A stretch of 64,000 nt of DNA from Trochalopteron elliotii (lineage: Eukaryota; Chordata; Aves; Passeriformes; Leiothrichidae): assembly GCA_024734555.1 (NCBI GenBank), contig JANPWX010000558.1, forward strand, positions 1 to 64,000. The letters are read 5' to 3'. The stretch's first letter is position 1. The number at the start of each line of letters is the position of its first letter. Shown piece by piece: positions 10,664-23,398 of the stretch. Position numbers and translations under genes: made by a program. The notes below the pieces were generated by a model. That model had not been told where the DNA came from and made no database searches. It saw only the letters and a list, made by a program, of their open reading frames with translations.

Positions 10664-13600
10664 TCTCACTTTAATTTGGAAAGCTATAATGTATAAAGAC
10701 ACAAATATAAAAACAACCGATTATGTCTCAGTCAGACATGTCTGGCAAGAGGATCTGGCAGTGAGGCAGATAGGATTATTGAGTCTCTTCCCTTGGTTGA
10801 GTATACTGTTCTTAGTTTAGGTAAGCAATCTGGTCCAACTGATGTTAACGCCAGTGCAAAACACAAACATTGATAGTGAATGCATAATTTCTTTCCATGT
10901 TTCATTATTTGCAAAGCAGGAGAAGATTACAAAGACAATGTCCATGTTTACATGGATCATGGTCTCCAGAGCCAATGCACCTACATGTTCACATACCTGC
11001 TCATAGGTGTGTAACTGTGCAACTGTGCACAGCTGCAGCTCTTCTAGGGAACTGTCAGAGGCATTGTGTCTCAGGAAACAAAAATTGGATCTGTCAAGGC
11101 ACAAGAGTTGCAGCCAAAGGTAACCAGCAGAAACAGACTTTAACTAGGAAGAACAAAAGAAAAAAAAATACACAAAAACAACCCCAAAAACCTCAATCAA
11201 CCAAAAAGCCTCAAACCACCAAATCAAAACATAAAGAGTTACAGGATTTCTAAATTTGCTTCCTTGATAAGCAGTGGCTTTGATTAACACATGTGAAGCA
11301 TTTAAGAAACAGAACTACAAAAGAGTTAAAAGCCCATGTGTTTCTAGATGAAAGTCATATTTAATCCAGGATGAGCGAAAAGTTGCAGGGCATCTAGTAG
11401 CTTCCCCTTTGAGAAAATCATTCTTTAGCTGTTTAATTTGAGGCTTCTTGTATCTCCATCTGAAGCACCAGGTACTGGCCTCAGGGCCAGTCTATTACTT
11501 CTGTGTTATCCTTAGCGTGTGGTGAACTTTCTGGTTGGCTGTAGGTTTGAAAAGAAGTAGAAGAAACATGCATTTACTTCCTTTACCATCCTAATTACAG
11601 CAAAAATATACTGCCTTTACTGACACCTTAGGTGTCAAAGCATGAGTTAAAGACAAATAAAGGCCAAACATATTTTGCTGCAATATTGCATTTATTCTTG
11701 CCACATTTATTTTGATATTCCATGTTCAGTTTGCAGTGAAGGAAGATGAAAACCATCATGTTGTGCTTCAGATCCATTAACCCAGGGGATGTTTAGAAAA
11801 CACCTGTATTTTGATCCTCTTCAAAGCTCCAGACATCACTGTTAGGAATATTTTATGACTTCCAGAACACCGTGCTCTCTGGCATTGGGAGTTTGCAATT
11901 GCCTGGCCACTTGGGATTAAAGGCATTCAGCAGAAACAAAAGGATCATTTGGTGCCTTAGGTTTTCTTGCCAAGTGAAATGGTGAGGCCTCACTTAAGTT
12001 AATTTTAAGCACATCACCAATGGGATATTCTTGTGGTAGCTTCAATATTTGTTTTCTTAATAGCAACTATCTGGAGCCCAAAGAATTATCGTACTTTTTA
12101 TGCAAAGTTGTGCATTGAGGAGACTGTGTCTCCATGTCTTTGGCAAAGTATGTTTCCTCATGTGTATTGAGGTAGCTCTTTATTCCATGCTGCTGCTTCC
12201 TTCATTCAGGATAATATGCTTAAAATGAAAATTTGAGAACAGCTGTTTACTCCCTCTAATCTCTGCAGCATATCAACTAGACAGAAAGTGCCACGTGACT
12301 GATTCCCACACTCCTCTTGTGTTACAATTCAGAAGAATCAGGAAAGAATAGTACTGTATCACCACACTCCCCTTTCTTTTTGTTTGGTAGCATTTTCCAT
12401 CCTCAACAGGGTAAAAGAGGGATGCACAGCAAGCAGGAAGATTTTTTTGCCGCAAGCTCATCTGAAAAAAGTCTGAGAATGTCCCAAGCTTAATTTTTTG
12501 CCTTGCTCGATTGCTCCTTATAGCTCAGCAGAAACCAGAAATTAGCCCTAACTTCCAGGACCTGGGGGCTGACTATTGCCTTTTACACTTGGGCAATTCC
12601 TAATCAGGGCAGACTGAGGTGCAAAGAGACAGGAGATCAGATAAGTGGCATTTTAATGAAATGTTGAAGCATTGATAAAATACTGGCATTGATAAAATTC
12701 AGTTTGCAGAAGCGGGTTCCAAAAAAAATCAAAAGCAAGGGACAAGAGGGCTCAGCATGGGTGTCCTATGGATATAAGAATGTTACATAGTCAGCATTGT
12801 TGGGAATCTGCTGTAGGCCTTAATTAATATAAAGTATTATATAAATTAATACAAAGTATTAATTAATTAATTAATTTAGACTGAAGGTTTAAATTAATAT
12901 AGAGTACTTATTATTTTTGTGGCATGTTCTAGTGATTGTTCCTTAGCAGGAGTGTTCCAAACAATCAAAATGAAAACACGGGCTTCTGTGAAAAAAATCT
13001 TCTCGACCAACCACTTCTTTGGTGCAGTGCGTGAGAGAGCTGGCACCCAAATGCAGCAGTGCAGAATGCTGTGATACAGGAATATATGTTTGCTATACGA
13101 ATATGATTATGACTATGTGATAAAAGAGCAAAAGAAGAGTTTGTTTGAGAAGAAAAAGAAGCAACAATGAAGTAGTGTGAAGGTTAGCCTTTTAATAAAT
13201 GGAGTGCAAGAAGTCTTGCACTATAGTTCTGCTCTGGTCACTTGCTTGTTTGATGTACAGCCATCACAGAACTGCAGGGTTCCTCACTTTGTCCACCTGT
13301 AAAAATTTGCATATACAATATTGTGTGCACATTGTGGTGCCTTTTTATTGCTTAACTTTGCACCAAACCTGGCTAGCCTGACCAACAGTGTAGCAGTGTA
13401 CTCATACCATAAGTTCTGCTGAATTTTTGTTTCTAATATTTCCTATTCCAGAGATCTTTATATACATGACTACTAATAGCTAGAAGCATAACAAACCTTT
13501 ATTGGATTGTTTCCTTTTGGAAAGCATAGTTTGATTACATTGAATTTGAGTTTTGCAGCAATTGAAATACACCAAATATAGGTCTGAATATATATTATTC

Positions 13601-15600
13601 TAATGTAACTTCTTGAAGGTCTAGTGACTGAAAGGCAGCTGTCATAAAGCCATAAAACTGATATTTTCTACCAGCAATTGCCTAGCTTTTTTACTGCCTT
13701 TATGTACTTCAGTTGCTTAAAAATCTTTTTATGTACCTTTATTGATGCTGATATGTATTCATTATACTTTGATGTCAGTGCCCATGTTTTGGTATTCCTG
13801 CTATTGAGTATTCATTCCTTGACCCAATAAAGTTGTAACATTATCACTTAAAAAGTGAGTTAGAGTCAGCTGCCATAAATCCTCAGAATGTTTGTGATCC
13901 TCACAATGTGAGCGCAATCAATCAGCAGTTCCAGCCAGCAGACTTGAATGAATCATATGCTTTGGTCTACTTTTGGTGGTTGTATAAGATACATTAATCA
14001 ACAATCCTTGCATGTTTAGAAAATACTAGAATCAGTCAGCTTTTGCTTTGAGATTTTAATTTTTCACATTGCTTTGATGATTACAACATCATTTGCTATA
14101 GAGGGTGGTTTGCTCATCATGGTCTGATGATTTGCTTATGATTTAATCAAGCACTAAATTCAGAGAGGAATGTGACTGCATCTGGCTTCCCTTACTATTT
14201 TTAAAGAGATGGGGGGCAGTCAGTATTCCAGGAACATGACAGCTTTGCAATCATAATGCTTATATTTAAGGGTTTTGTGAAGAGGTTTATTATGTGAAGT
14301 GTTTATGCTAAGCATGATTATGAAATCACTGGTGAATAAGAGACTGGCCTTCCCATTTATGAAGTATTAATGGGACCCTGGACCACTCTTGCAATGCCCA
14401 GCACAGCAGAGTATCAAGACAGTGGCAAGGGGTCTTCTGAAAAACTTCATATGCCATTTGAGGAGCTGGTAGTGCAAGGTGTCTGCTCAGAGGAGATTAA
14501 TTTCAGTGATTACTGTCAGAGGGGAAAGCACCCTGGCCTGACTAATATAGAGATAAATGCCCCTTAAGATCCTACAAGAATTTACAATATCAGTATACAA
14601 GTTTTAAAAACCTTTTCAAAGGATTGGGAAAGTGGGTTTTTGTGTTGGCATGAAATTAAAAATAATATGAGATTGTTTACAAAAAATCAATGTTAATCTC
14701 TGCATAAAGAGCTATCTAGAAGACATGTTAATTGTGAAAAAGAAATTCCTTAAAGAATTTGTGAAAAAGAACTTTGTAAAATTTTTGTTGAAAGAGTTTG
14801 CAACGTAATGTTGGCTTTATGGCTGTTCATCACTTGCCAGTGTATCTTCCAGGTTCCTTATTTCTTATCCTATTTAATACTTAATCTATGCCCAGTTTCC
14901 ATTGCACATAGCAGCTGAAAGTCCAGATATCACTGATCATTTTTAAATTACATGGTTCTAGAAATAATTTTCTGACTAATTATCACTACTTTGGCTTCAC
15001 CCATCAAGTGTGATCTACCTAAAATTACTACCTTGTCAAGATAAGCAAGACCAAAACATCCTTTCGTAATTCTCATGAACAAGCTGTGACATGTAAATTA
15101 TTACACATGATGCTCCTCTGACTGACATTAACATTCTCTGACAGAGTCTGTAGAAATACATAGGCACAATTTTAGTCACTTTGCCTCATGGTCTAGCATG
15201 TTGCCTTAAAATATAGCTTAAAATGGAATTTTGCTATGATACCAGACCATGGACATGGGTGTCTGAGGCTCCTATCTATCCTGGTTACTCTACAAATCAC
15301 TACCTCCCACCAGCCTCATTATGTTGTATTATTGCAGGAGTCTTTCAGGTAGCAAATCTACTATGATACATGTCTATGTGAAGATGGTGATTTCTTGTTG
15401 AATATACTTGTTCCCTGTGCATATTCCTTTCCTCCCTGTTTTTACTGAAACATCTCTTATTGCTAGTTTTTATCTCCATTTGTCTTTCAAACCCTGAAGG
15501 GGGCAATGAGAAGATTTGGAAAGAGTGATGATATGCTTTCTTTCACGTTATCAGTCCTTTTGACCTAGTAGAAAATTACTTACAGAAGCTAAGTATAATT
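10663..15600. other. Unique AT-rich sequence with low-complexity patches
   Basis: No gene or clear interspersed repeat. Patches include an A/C-rich stretch at about 11145-11240 (AAAAACAACC-type words, which keeps a 118-codon frame open at 10897-11253) and an AT patch at about 12820-12905 rich in TTAATTAA. No tRNA or other structured RNA is recognised. Confidence 0.4.
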
Positions 15601-16110
15601 CCCTGGGAGGTGTTACCAGACTGGGACTGAGGTGGTACATTTGTAAAGGGGGAAAGGGCATTAGGCACTTTGTGTAACTTCTTAGCATTAGTAGGTGGAC
15701 ATGCTGAAGCCTCAGGCCACAAGTTGTAAACTTCTTCCTAAATATGCTGAGCTTTTTATCTACTTAGGTAAAGGGAGGCTCCACAGTTAGTTCACAGTGG
15801 AAGATAAGGAAGCAAGGAAGGTCACTACCTGTGTCAGCAGAGGCTGCAGCCTTAGAGACAGGAGGAGAAATAGTCTGCCTAGAGACAGTGAAGAAAACCA
15901 GCAGAGAGCAAGAAGACCCCAGACCCTAATACAAATATTGGACCAAATTGTCACATGAGGGGTGGGCAGCTTAGTTTGTAACACCATAATTCCTATGTAT
16001 TCCTTTGTTGGGGGTACTCAGCTTTAGCCAATCCTATTGTTGTACCAAGCAAATATTAAATTATTTCTTCCTGGTGTCAGACATCTGAGACTCTGCTGTT
16101 GGAAACCTTT
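15600..16110 (+). mobile_element. Possible ancient LTR remnant
   Basis: Weak candidate. GCCAATCCT (a CCAAT-like motif), ATTAAATT (poly(A)-signal-like) and then TGGTGTCAGACATCTGAGA occur in LTR-like order between 16026 and 16095. The TGGTGTCAGA start resembles a leucine-tRNA PBS for its first ten bases only. I see no flanking duplication and no second copy in the window. Confidence 0.2.
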
Positions 16111-16528
16111 GGCAAAGACATTTCTTTAACACATTTACATAGATACCAGTGAGCATCCTAATTTATTCTGCAGAATTTTGTTGCTTGTGGCAATAGAAAG
16201 GAAACTCAGTTTGGCTCAGACTCCAGATCATATTTCAAGGGATGACACCTAAACTGTAAGCAAAAACTATTTTGACTATTCTTTCACCTAAAGATTAAGC
16301 TTGGTACTTGAGAAATTTTTTCTGCAATTAGAATACAACAAAGCTTTATGAACAATAGTTCAAACAATCAATTTTTGTTAATATTGGTTAATGTATCATA
16401 TTACCAGCACATATAGCCCTTTACAGAGTCCAAGAGAGAAGTTCGTACCTTTGCAACCCATTCTGCCTGGGAATGGAAAAGCAAAAGAAGAACATTCTAG
16501 AAGTCCTTTCACAAGAATGACACGGGTT

Positions 16529-16790
16529 CACAGAATCACAGAATCACAGAATGGCTCAGTTTGGAAGGGACAATAGTGGGTCATCTGGTCAAAAGCCCCT
16601 GCCTAAACTGAGTCATCCTACAGCACATGGCACAGGATTGCATCCAGACGGCTCTTGAATATCTCCAGTGAGGGAGACTCCACAACCTCTCTGGGCAATC
16701 TGTTCCAGTGCTCGGTCACCTGCACAGCGAAGATCTTCCTCATGTTCAGGTGGAACTTCCTCTGCAGACAGCTCACTCTTGGACACAACT
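16529..16790 (-). mobile_element. CR1 LINE 3' fragment, antisense
   Basis: The left end is the octamer array CACAGAATCACAGAATCACA (CR1 3' terminus, antisense), followed by GGCTCAGTTTGGAAGGGACA. Further on are AGGGAGACTCCACAACCTCT and CTGGGCAATCTGTTCCAGTG. Preservation is good compared with other CR1 pieces here. The ORF at 16668-16907 translates the antisense strand of this element and is not a gene. Confidence 0.92.
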
Positions 16791-17159
16791 AGTAGTGGAA
16801 ATTACCCACTTTGTTGCTGCCCATACAAGCTTCTAATAGACAAAAAGAAGAGCGAAAGTTCTTTTTTTGTTTGTTTGTTTTGTTCTGACTTCATGATTCA
16901 TGCCTGAAAACTTTCTCACATATGGTGAATTTTCTATACCTTGTGGTGAAAACAGTGCTCCATCTGTGAGAGAGCACAGGGAGAGTGCTGACAGGAAGTA
17001 GCTATCTGTTTACTGTCGCTGTTGGCAGTGTAGATTATAAGGGTCCCTGAGCCCTTCAAGGAGTGTTTTTGCAGTTTGTTTAACTATGACCAACAAAAGA
17101 ACAAGATACCAAATCAGCAGAAGTAAAAAAAAAAAAAAATCAATACTGGCAAGTATTGC

Positions 17160-17420
17160 CACTGTTGGAAATGGCCTTAAGTTGCATCAGGGGAGGTTTA
17201 GACTAGATATTGGGGGGGAAAAACTTCACCAAAAGAGTTGTAAAGCACTGGAATTGACTTCCCATGGAAGTGGTGAAGTCACCATCCCCAAAAGTGTTCA
17301 AACAATGTGTGGATGTGGCACTCATGTTTCAATAGTCAACATGGTGGTGGTGCTAGGTTGGGCTTGATGGTCTTAAAGTTCTTTTCCAACCTTTATGGTT
17401 CTATGACTCTATGATTCTAA
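17160..17420 (+). mobile_element. CR1 LINE 3' fragment, sense
   Basis: Recognisable CR1 3' blocks are GGAAATGGCCTTAAGTTGCA, CAGGGGAGGTTTAGACTAGAT, GGAAGTGGTGAAGTCACCAT and GGGCTTGATGGTCTTAAAG. The element ends in the diagnostic GGTTCTATGACTCTATGATTC octamer array at 17396-17420. It is 5'-truncated and in the opposite orientation to the copy at 16529-16790, about 370 bp away. The ORF at 17086-17367 is a read-through of it. Confidence 0.92.
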
Positions 17421-18257
17421 GAACCAGGATTTTGAACATGATAACTGACAATATGAAGTGATTGCAGAATATGGGACAGCAGCAAAGAACTACAGTCTTT
17501 TCCCTGTGATCTCTCTGCAGGGAAAACATCTTTTTTCTACTGTGGTTTCTATGTAAGTTTGCATCAGAACTGCTTCTGATAAGGAGCTGAAACATTACAG
17601 GTTGTTTCTCACAAGGTCAACAATGAGCAACTGACCATTCTGTGTGTGATACTCAGCTTGTGATATTCAGTGCCACCCTCGTAATTCAAGAAATGCATAC
17701 ATGTTCTTCTCAAGTACCTCATCCTTGTTGGATAAGCTACTGTGTGAAAATGGGAACAGGCTGACTCCAGAAAGACTGAGCTTACTTGGCATCCTGGATG
17801 CCTTCTAGTCAGTACTGGAACTTGAATGTGTTGAGAGAAAGCAGTTGTATTGTGTCAGTGAATCATCTACAAGGAACTGCAGCTCTAGGCCAAGAATCCA
17901 GAATCCACTGTTCAATTTGATATAGAACAGCACAAATCATATGTGGAAAAACCCTAAACCATCACAATTACTCCATTCTTCAATGCTACAGCAGTGTTCT
18001 CTACAGTATACTTCCTATCAATATTTTCAGTACTGCTGGCCATTATTTGTTGACTTGCAAGGATTTTAAGTATCAGATTAAATAGCCATTCTTTACTCAT
18101 CTCTGCCCAATCCCACAGGCTGCCGATTGCAGCTATGCTCTTTTTAAATTCCTTTAAGTTATTCCTATGGTGTGCAGAGTTCAGCTTTATTATGTTATTA
18201 ATTAAATGTCTTCAATTACTCAGCAACACCTCAGTAGTGTATAGCATTTTGTAAATG
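17421..18257. other. Unique sequence, nothing recognised
   Basis: No repeat family or coding frame recognised between the CR1 fragment and the solo LTR. Confidence 0.4.
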
Positions 18258-18263
18258 AATTCT
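18258..18263. repeat. Target-site duplication, left copy
   Basis: AATTCT immediately before the solo LTR matches AATTCT at 18783-18788 immediately after it. Because the LTR ends in A, the duplication may be 5 bp (ATTCT) or 6 bp. Confidence 0.7.
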
Positions 18264-18783
18264 TGCCCTGCTTTCATGTGGGAAAGAGTTCATTTTCCTC
18301 TCAGTAGCTGGCACACTGCTGTGTTTTGGATTTATATGAGAAAAACATGAATAACACATGGATGTTTCAGTTGTTGCTATGTGGTATTTACTCTAAATCA
18401 AGAAATTTTCAGATTCCCATGCTCTGCCAGCGAGGAGATGCACAAGAAGCTGTGAGGGGGCATGGCCAGGAACAGCTGACCCAAATTTGCCAAAGGGATA
18501 TTCCACACCATAGAATGTCATGCTCAGCATATAAACTGGGGAGAGCTGGCCAGGAGCTGTTGATTGCTGCCCAGGGATGGACTGGGCTTCCGTCAGCAAG
18601 TGGTGAATGACTGTATTGTGCATCACTTGTGTATTTAAATTTCATTGTGTTTCAGTTATAAAACTTTTCCTATCTCATTTTTTCTTGATCCTCCTCCCCC
18701 AGGAGGAAGGTGGGCCAAGGCAGCTGGGGTGTGGGAAAGCAGCTGTGTTGTACCTCGTTGCTGGCTGGGGTTAAACCACAATA
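18264..18783 (+). mobile_element. Solo ERV LTR (family A)
   Basis: A complete solo LTR of about 520 bp. It starts TGCCCTG (family start TGTCCTG) and ends TTAAACCACAATA (family end GGTTAAACCACGACA). U3 blocks are shared with the other family A LTRs: TTTTGGATTTA, ATAACACATGGATGTTTCAG and CACAAGAAGCTG. A TATA motif, CATATAAACTGGG, lies at about 18528-18540. The R/U5 boundary word GTGCATCACTTG is present. The flanking ATTCT/AATTCT duplication indicates one insertion reduced by LTR-LTR recombination. Overlapping ORFs on both strands (18326-18645) are not genes. Confidence 0.93.
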
Positions 18784-18788
18784 ATTCT
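18784..18788. repeat. Target-site duplication, right copy
   Basis: ATTCT directly follows the solo LTR and repeats the ATTCT directly before it (18259-18263). Confidence 0.7.
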
Positions 18789-19436
18789 GTATGTTAAACA
18801 CATCCTGCTTTCACACCTGATGTTTCCCAGTTCAGTCCCTATGAAATGAAAGCAGTTGCTAAGGTAGTCAATTAAAAAGGAGTTTAAAAAAGGAAAATAT
18901 AGCATTTTTAGGACAGGAATATCTTGAAGGTTTTTCCTTTTCTTTTTCTCTTCCTTTTCTTCATCTGGTTTTGTTTTTCTGAAAGGGTATATATTTTCAG
19001 TGATGAATGTAACTAAGCTAAAGAACAATGTTTCATTCAATTTCAGCCTTTTTCTGTAGGCATTTTGAACAGAACTATTGCATCATTGAATGGCTGAATG
19101 TAAAGAAGACTGGCTCACTGCCTTGCTTTTATTGTCTAAACTGAGTGCTATGACAGTAGTAAATGATTGGTGCTGACACTAAAAATCTGTTTAAAATCAT
19201 CACCCTTTTTATTTGCCCCAAATTCATCTTAGGGAATTATTAAAATTATCAGACTCCATTTTTATTATGCCATCACAATGGTATTTGTTATTCCTACCCT
19301 GCTTCTATAGAGTTTCCATTCAATAATATTTAGTGTCCCTACATGTCCCTGGCAGAATTGGCTGCTTAGTTGTGATGTGTATTCGCATCATGGAACTTTT
19401 GTCTATTCTTCTTTAACTAGATTATTCTCTGAATTC

Positions 19437-19492
<56 letters not shown>

Positions 19493-22434
19493 AAGCCTAG
19501 AGGTTATCAGCTATAAGACATTTTCATTTAAATGTATTGTGGTCATCATGGTCCCTTCATGCAAATGCTCTCTTTATACATAGCCCAAAACCTTTAGCAG
19601 TGATAGACCATACCATGCTACATAGGATATTAAAAAAATATAGTAATGGATTGGATGCCTAGTAGTGCTGTTCCAGTTTACATCACTGAAGCTGTGACCA
19701 AGGGTCTTTTCAGATATCTTTACAGGGAAATTCAGACATATTTTATATGACAGCTTTTTAATACAGATTTTTTCTTCACTTTGCTTTAAAATGCCTGTTT
19801 CTGGAAACTCACTGATATTTTCTTAAACTTTCTTTATTATTTAAATTACAATATTTTTGGCTATAGATTTAAGCACACAATTCTGCTGTAATGTTGAGGA
19901 AGAACATGTTGTTTGCCTTTTAGATTTACTTTTTTATTAGCTTTTTTTTTTAGCTCTTGGGAGAAGTATTTTCAGATGCTCTATTTGCTCTCTTTGACAT
20001 GTTCTGACTTAAGCAGAAGTTTTTGTCTGAAAGAGCCAAAATTTTTTCACCTTTAATTTCAGCTTATATCATGCTACCAGAACTTTGTGTAAGTTGAATT
20101 GAAAAAAATCACTTTTCAATTTAGGAAGATTAAAAGTCTGAACAGAGAATAATGGAGAGAATCAAGGGTTGAATCTCTATAGAACATGGCATGGGTAGTT
20201 GGAGTACTTACATCTTATCCACTTTTTAGTTGAATATGAGAGTACAATCTGAATTTCAGGACTTTGCTGAGATGTCAATTCTAGGTATTTTCTGTAAATA
20301 CCTTTGTATACCAAATGTATATAAATGTATATACACCTTTGCATAACATTACAAACAGTGAAGGATATTTTGGAATCTGGATGAAGCCTCTTTAACAGCA
20401 ACAGCACCAACCGAAGAATTTTGTTTCCTAGGCGTCAATTGTATTCATGCCAACAAATGACAGAAAATAAAGGAGAATGCATAGATTTAGGTTTGACTGA
20501 AGGCAGTGGAAAAACCCATGACTTTTAGGGAAGTCAGTATTTTAAAATAATGTTTAGTCAAATTAGTCAGATTTTTAAGAACAGGAGGAACCAATAAAAT
20601 CTTTTGTGGTCTACTCCAAAATGTAGAGTGTAAAATTTATTTCCCTGATATCTGCTCTGAATCTGTTCTGATTGCTCTTATAAGTATATTTGGGGGAAAC
20701 ATGTGAAGTAATTTAGCTGTTGCACAAGAATTAATAACATCTAGACCCCTGGCTGAATTGTGTGGGTTCTGCAAGGAGACAGGACAGGAATAAAAGTTGT
20801 AAAGGCATATTTTTGTCTTTGAGGTAAATCGATCTGACTGAATAAACACAGCAATCAGATCTGTTGAGTAGGAAGGTGCAATTTTTATGTAATCACTTTT
20901 GGAATAGATCTTCCAATATTCTATCCAGTTATCCAGTTTTTAGTCAAGTGAGTTAATACAATCTGACTTTAGGTACCTGATGTCCATTTAAAGTCTTTTC
21001 TGTAAAATAATACATTCAACATTCCCACTTGAACTTGCAATATAATTATGAATACTTTCCTCCTATCTCCTTGTTCTTACAGTAGCAATTTAAATTTTAC
21101 TGTCAACTTTTTTAGAGTTTCACAACTTAAGCACTGTCACCTCTTCCCGAACACTTCTCAAGACTCTGCATCTCTTGAGTCTAATGTGAATGTGTATCTT
21201 TCTTTTTTCTTTATACCTTTGTTTGGCTCACCCTCTGGTTTTTGTTTGCCCACTGAAGATGCATGTTTTCCTTCAAACAACACGTAACTCATGCAGGACA
21301 ACAAACTGCCATTGAGATGGAGAGCATTGTGTTCTTAAAGTACTCTTTGCACTTGCCTTCTCTGATCTGTGTGCCTTAGATCAGAAGTTAGAAACCTGAG
21401 TGCACCACTGCATACTATTCTTCCACTTTCCCACTACTTTTGATGTGTAAAAACTGTTCATATTTAATTTTGGGCATTTATTTTGTTCCAGCCTACAACT
21501 CTTAAAGAGATATCATATTCCTCTTCAGAATCTGCTTGTCTCCCTCATTTCTTTACACTTGATTGACTTCACTTGTTTTCTATTAACTGCAACATTAACT
21601 GATTCTGCATGGACTAATTTGCATAAACCGTCAATGGAGTTTTAGCTTTCTCCTCTCAAAATTCAACATAAACCCTTGTCTGTAACTTCTAGTCTGTTTT
21701 CAGGCTCTCACATGGACCCAAATCAATTTCCTTACTCCTAACTTTGCCAATACATGCAGGGATACCTGGGTGATTTTTTTCTAGTTTTCTGGCAGTGCAA
21801 CTCTTACTAGGAATTGAAAGATCCTTTGTTCTGTAGTTGGTGAGTTTCAGCACAGAAACCAATTTTAACACCTCCTACCTTCACTATAAACAGCCCAGAA
21901 CTTTCTTGCACCAAATACCAAATCAGGAGTTTTTTAAAAATCCTAAAAAATTACTCAGTGGCTTAGTTAGCAAAAATATTTCAATTTTCCCAGTATTTAT
22001 TTTCCAGAACATTCTTACAAAGGTTTGGAATGGGTTGGGTTTAGTTTAGTTTTTGGTGTGAAATTTCAAAGACATGCAGTGAATTTGTTTTTAACCAATG
22101 TCTCCCATGTGCAGGATAACAGGGCCAGTGGAGAGGAAGGGGAAATGGCAGAATATTGCAATCAACATGTAGTTGTTTATTGTACACTAAATTCTGGTTT
22201 GTTTCTAGTGTATTTTTCCTGGAAAAGGCCACCCCCCATACATGTCCCCCATCACCTTGTCTTGTATCAGCTGTTGGAGTGTAGGGGCTGCCTTGCTCAG
22301 AGACAAGGTGTCTCTGCTCATTGTTACTCTTTCACAATGTGAGTTGCTATCTCTAAATCCCTTAAAGCTGCTGCAGGAACTCTGATGTTAAACATTCAGG
22401 CAAGGACAGAGTGGTGATGTTCAGGCGGAGAGGG
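18789..22434. other. Unique AT-rich sequence
   Basis: No gene or interspersed repeat recognised apart from the dinucleotide array at 19443-19489. ORFs here are all 60-105 codons without recognisable domains. Confidence 0.4.
19443..19489. repeat. (TA)n dinucleotide microsatellite
   Basis: About 23 uninterrupted TA units, able to extrude a cruciform. No associated gene. Confidence 0.98.
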
Positions 22435-22439
22435 ACATT

Positions 22440-22977
22440 TGTCCTGATTTCAGCTGGGATGGAGTCATTTTCTTAGTAAGTGGCACATCTCTTAGTATGA
22501 GAAAAATGTTGATAACACACTGATGTTTTCATTGTTAAGAGGAGCTTGCTCTAAATCAAGGACTTTTCAGTCTCCCATCCTCTGTCAGCAAGCAGATGCA
22601 CAAGAAGTTGGAGGGAGCACTGCCAGAACAGCTGACACAAACTGGCCCGAGGGATATTCTGTACTAGACAACATCATGCCCAGTACGTACACTGGGGAGA
22701 GTTTTGCCAGAAGCCACCAAAAATGTTGCACAGGTGTAGGCTGGGGAGTCAGTGGGTAGTGAGTATTGTGCATCACTTGTTTTTCTTGGGTTTTAATATG
22801 TTTTGTCCTTTTCCTTTTTAAATTATTTTTGCCAATACTATTATCATTAAACTGTTCTTTTCTCAACCCACAAATTTTAAGTTTTTCCAGTTTCCTTCCT
22901 TATTCCACTGTGTGTGGGAGAGGCATGAGCATGTGGCTGTGTAGTTCTTAGTTACCAGCAGGGGTTAAACCACGACA
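22440..22977 (+). mobile_element. 5' LTR of decayed provirus
   Basis: 538 bp, starting TGTCCTGATTTCAGCTGGGA and ending GGTTAAACCACGACA, the best preserved termini of the family in this window. It contains ATAACACACTGATGTTTTCA, GGACTTTTCAG, ATTGTGCATCACTTG, a CATTAAACTG poly(A)-type motif and CTCAACCCACAAA. The TATA region has decayed to AGTACGTACACTGG, unlike the CATATAAACTGG of the solo LTR, so promoter activity is unlikely. Confidence 0.93.
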
Positions 22978-22985
22978 ATCCTTCT

Positions 22986-23003
22986 TGGTGCCCAGTGTGG
23001 GGC
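22986..23003 (+). other. ERV primer-binding site, tRNA-Lys type
   Basis: TGGTGCCCAGTGTGGGGC matches the lysine PBS TGGCGCCCAACGTGGGGC at 15 of 18 positions, and two of the three differences are C-to-T changes at CpG sites. It lies 8 bases after the LTR end. Confidence 0.85.
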
Positions 23004-23398
23004 AAAAAGAGTTGAGAAAACAACAGATCTGATCTGAGCATGTTAAAACAAAATTTTTTTACGTGTTCATTTTATCAGTTCAATAGTCACTGCTCACACT
23101 GCTGATTTATTTGCTCTCAGAGTTTCTGCATGTGTGCTCATATAATACTTCACTTGATGTATGTGTTCCCTGTTGTGCTGTTTATCCTTCTCGAGGCCTG
23201 GGCTAAGGTTGTCGTTTTGTTGTTCTGTGCAATCCTGGCTTATGATTAGATAGAATCACTGGTTGTGAAACTAATCTGGTATGTGATCCGTGTGCTCAGC
23301 ATCGCTGTCACCTCTGTGTTTCGGGAGCCATCTATTGGGAACTGTTAATAACTACACTTTCCACCTTTTCTCCCTGCAGAGCCAGCCTAGGGGGCAAA
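23004..23398 (+). mobile_element. ERV 5' leader
   Basis: Non-coding leader homologous to the antisense copy at 253-507. The conserved terminal part runs from GCTGTCACCTCTGTGTTT through GGGAGCCATCTATTGGGA to CTCCCTGCAGAGCC and GGGGGCAAACTTCC, where the microsatellite begins. A pyrimidine run followed by GCAG at about 23366-23381 resembles a splice acceptor. Confidence 0.85.

Noticed and set aside
22585..22866. 93-codon antisense ORF
   Set aside because: Antisense translation of the 5' LTR.
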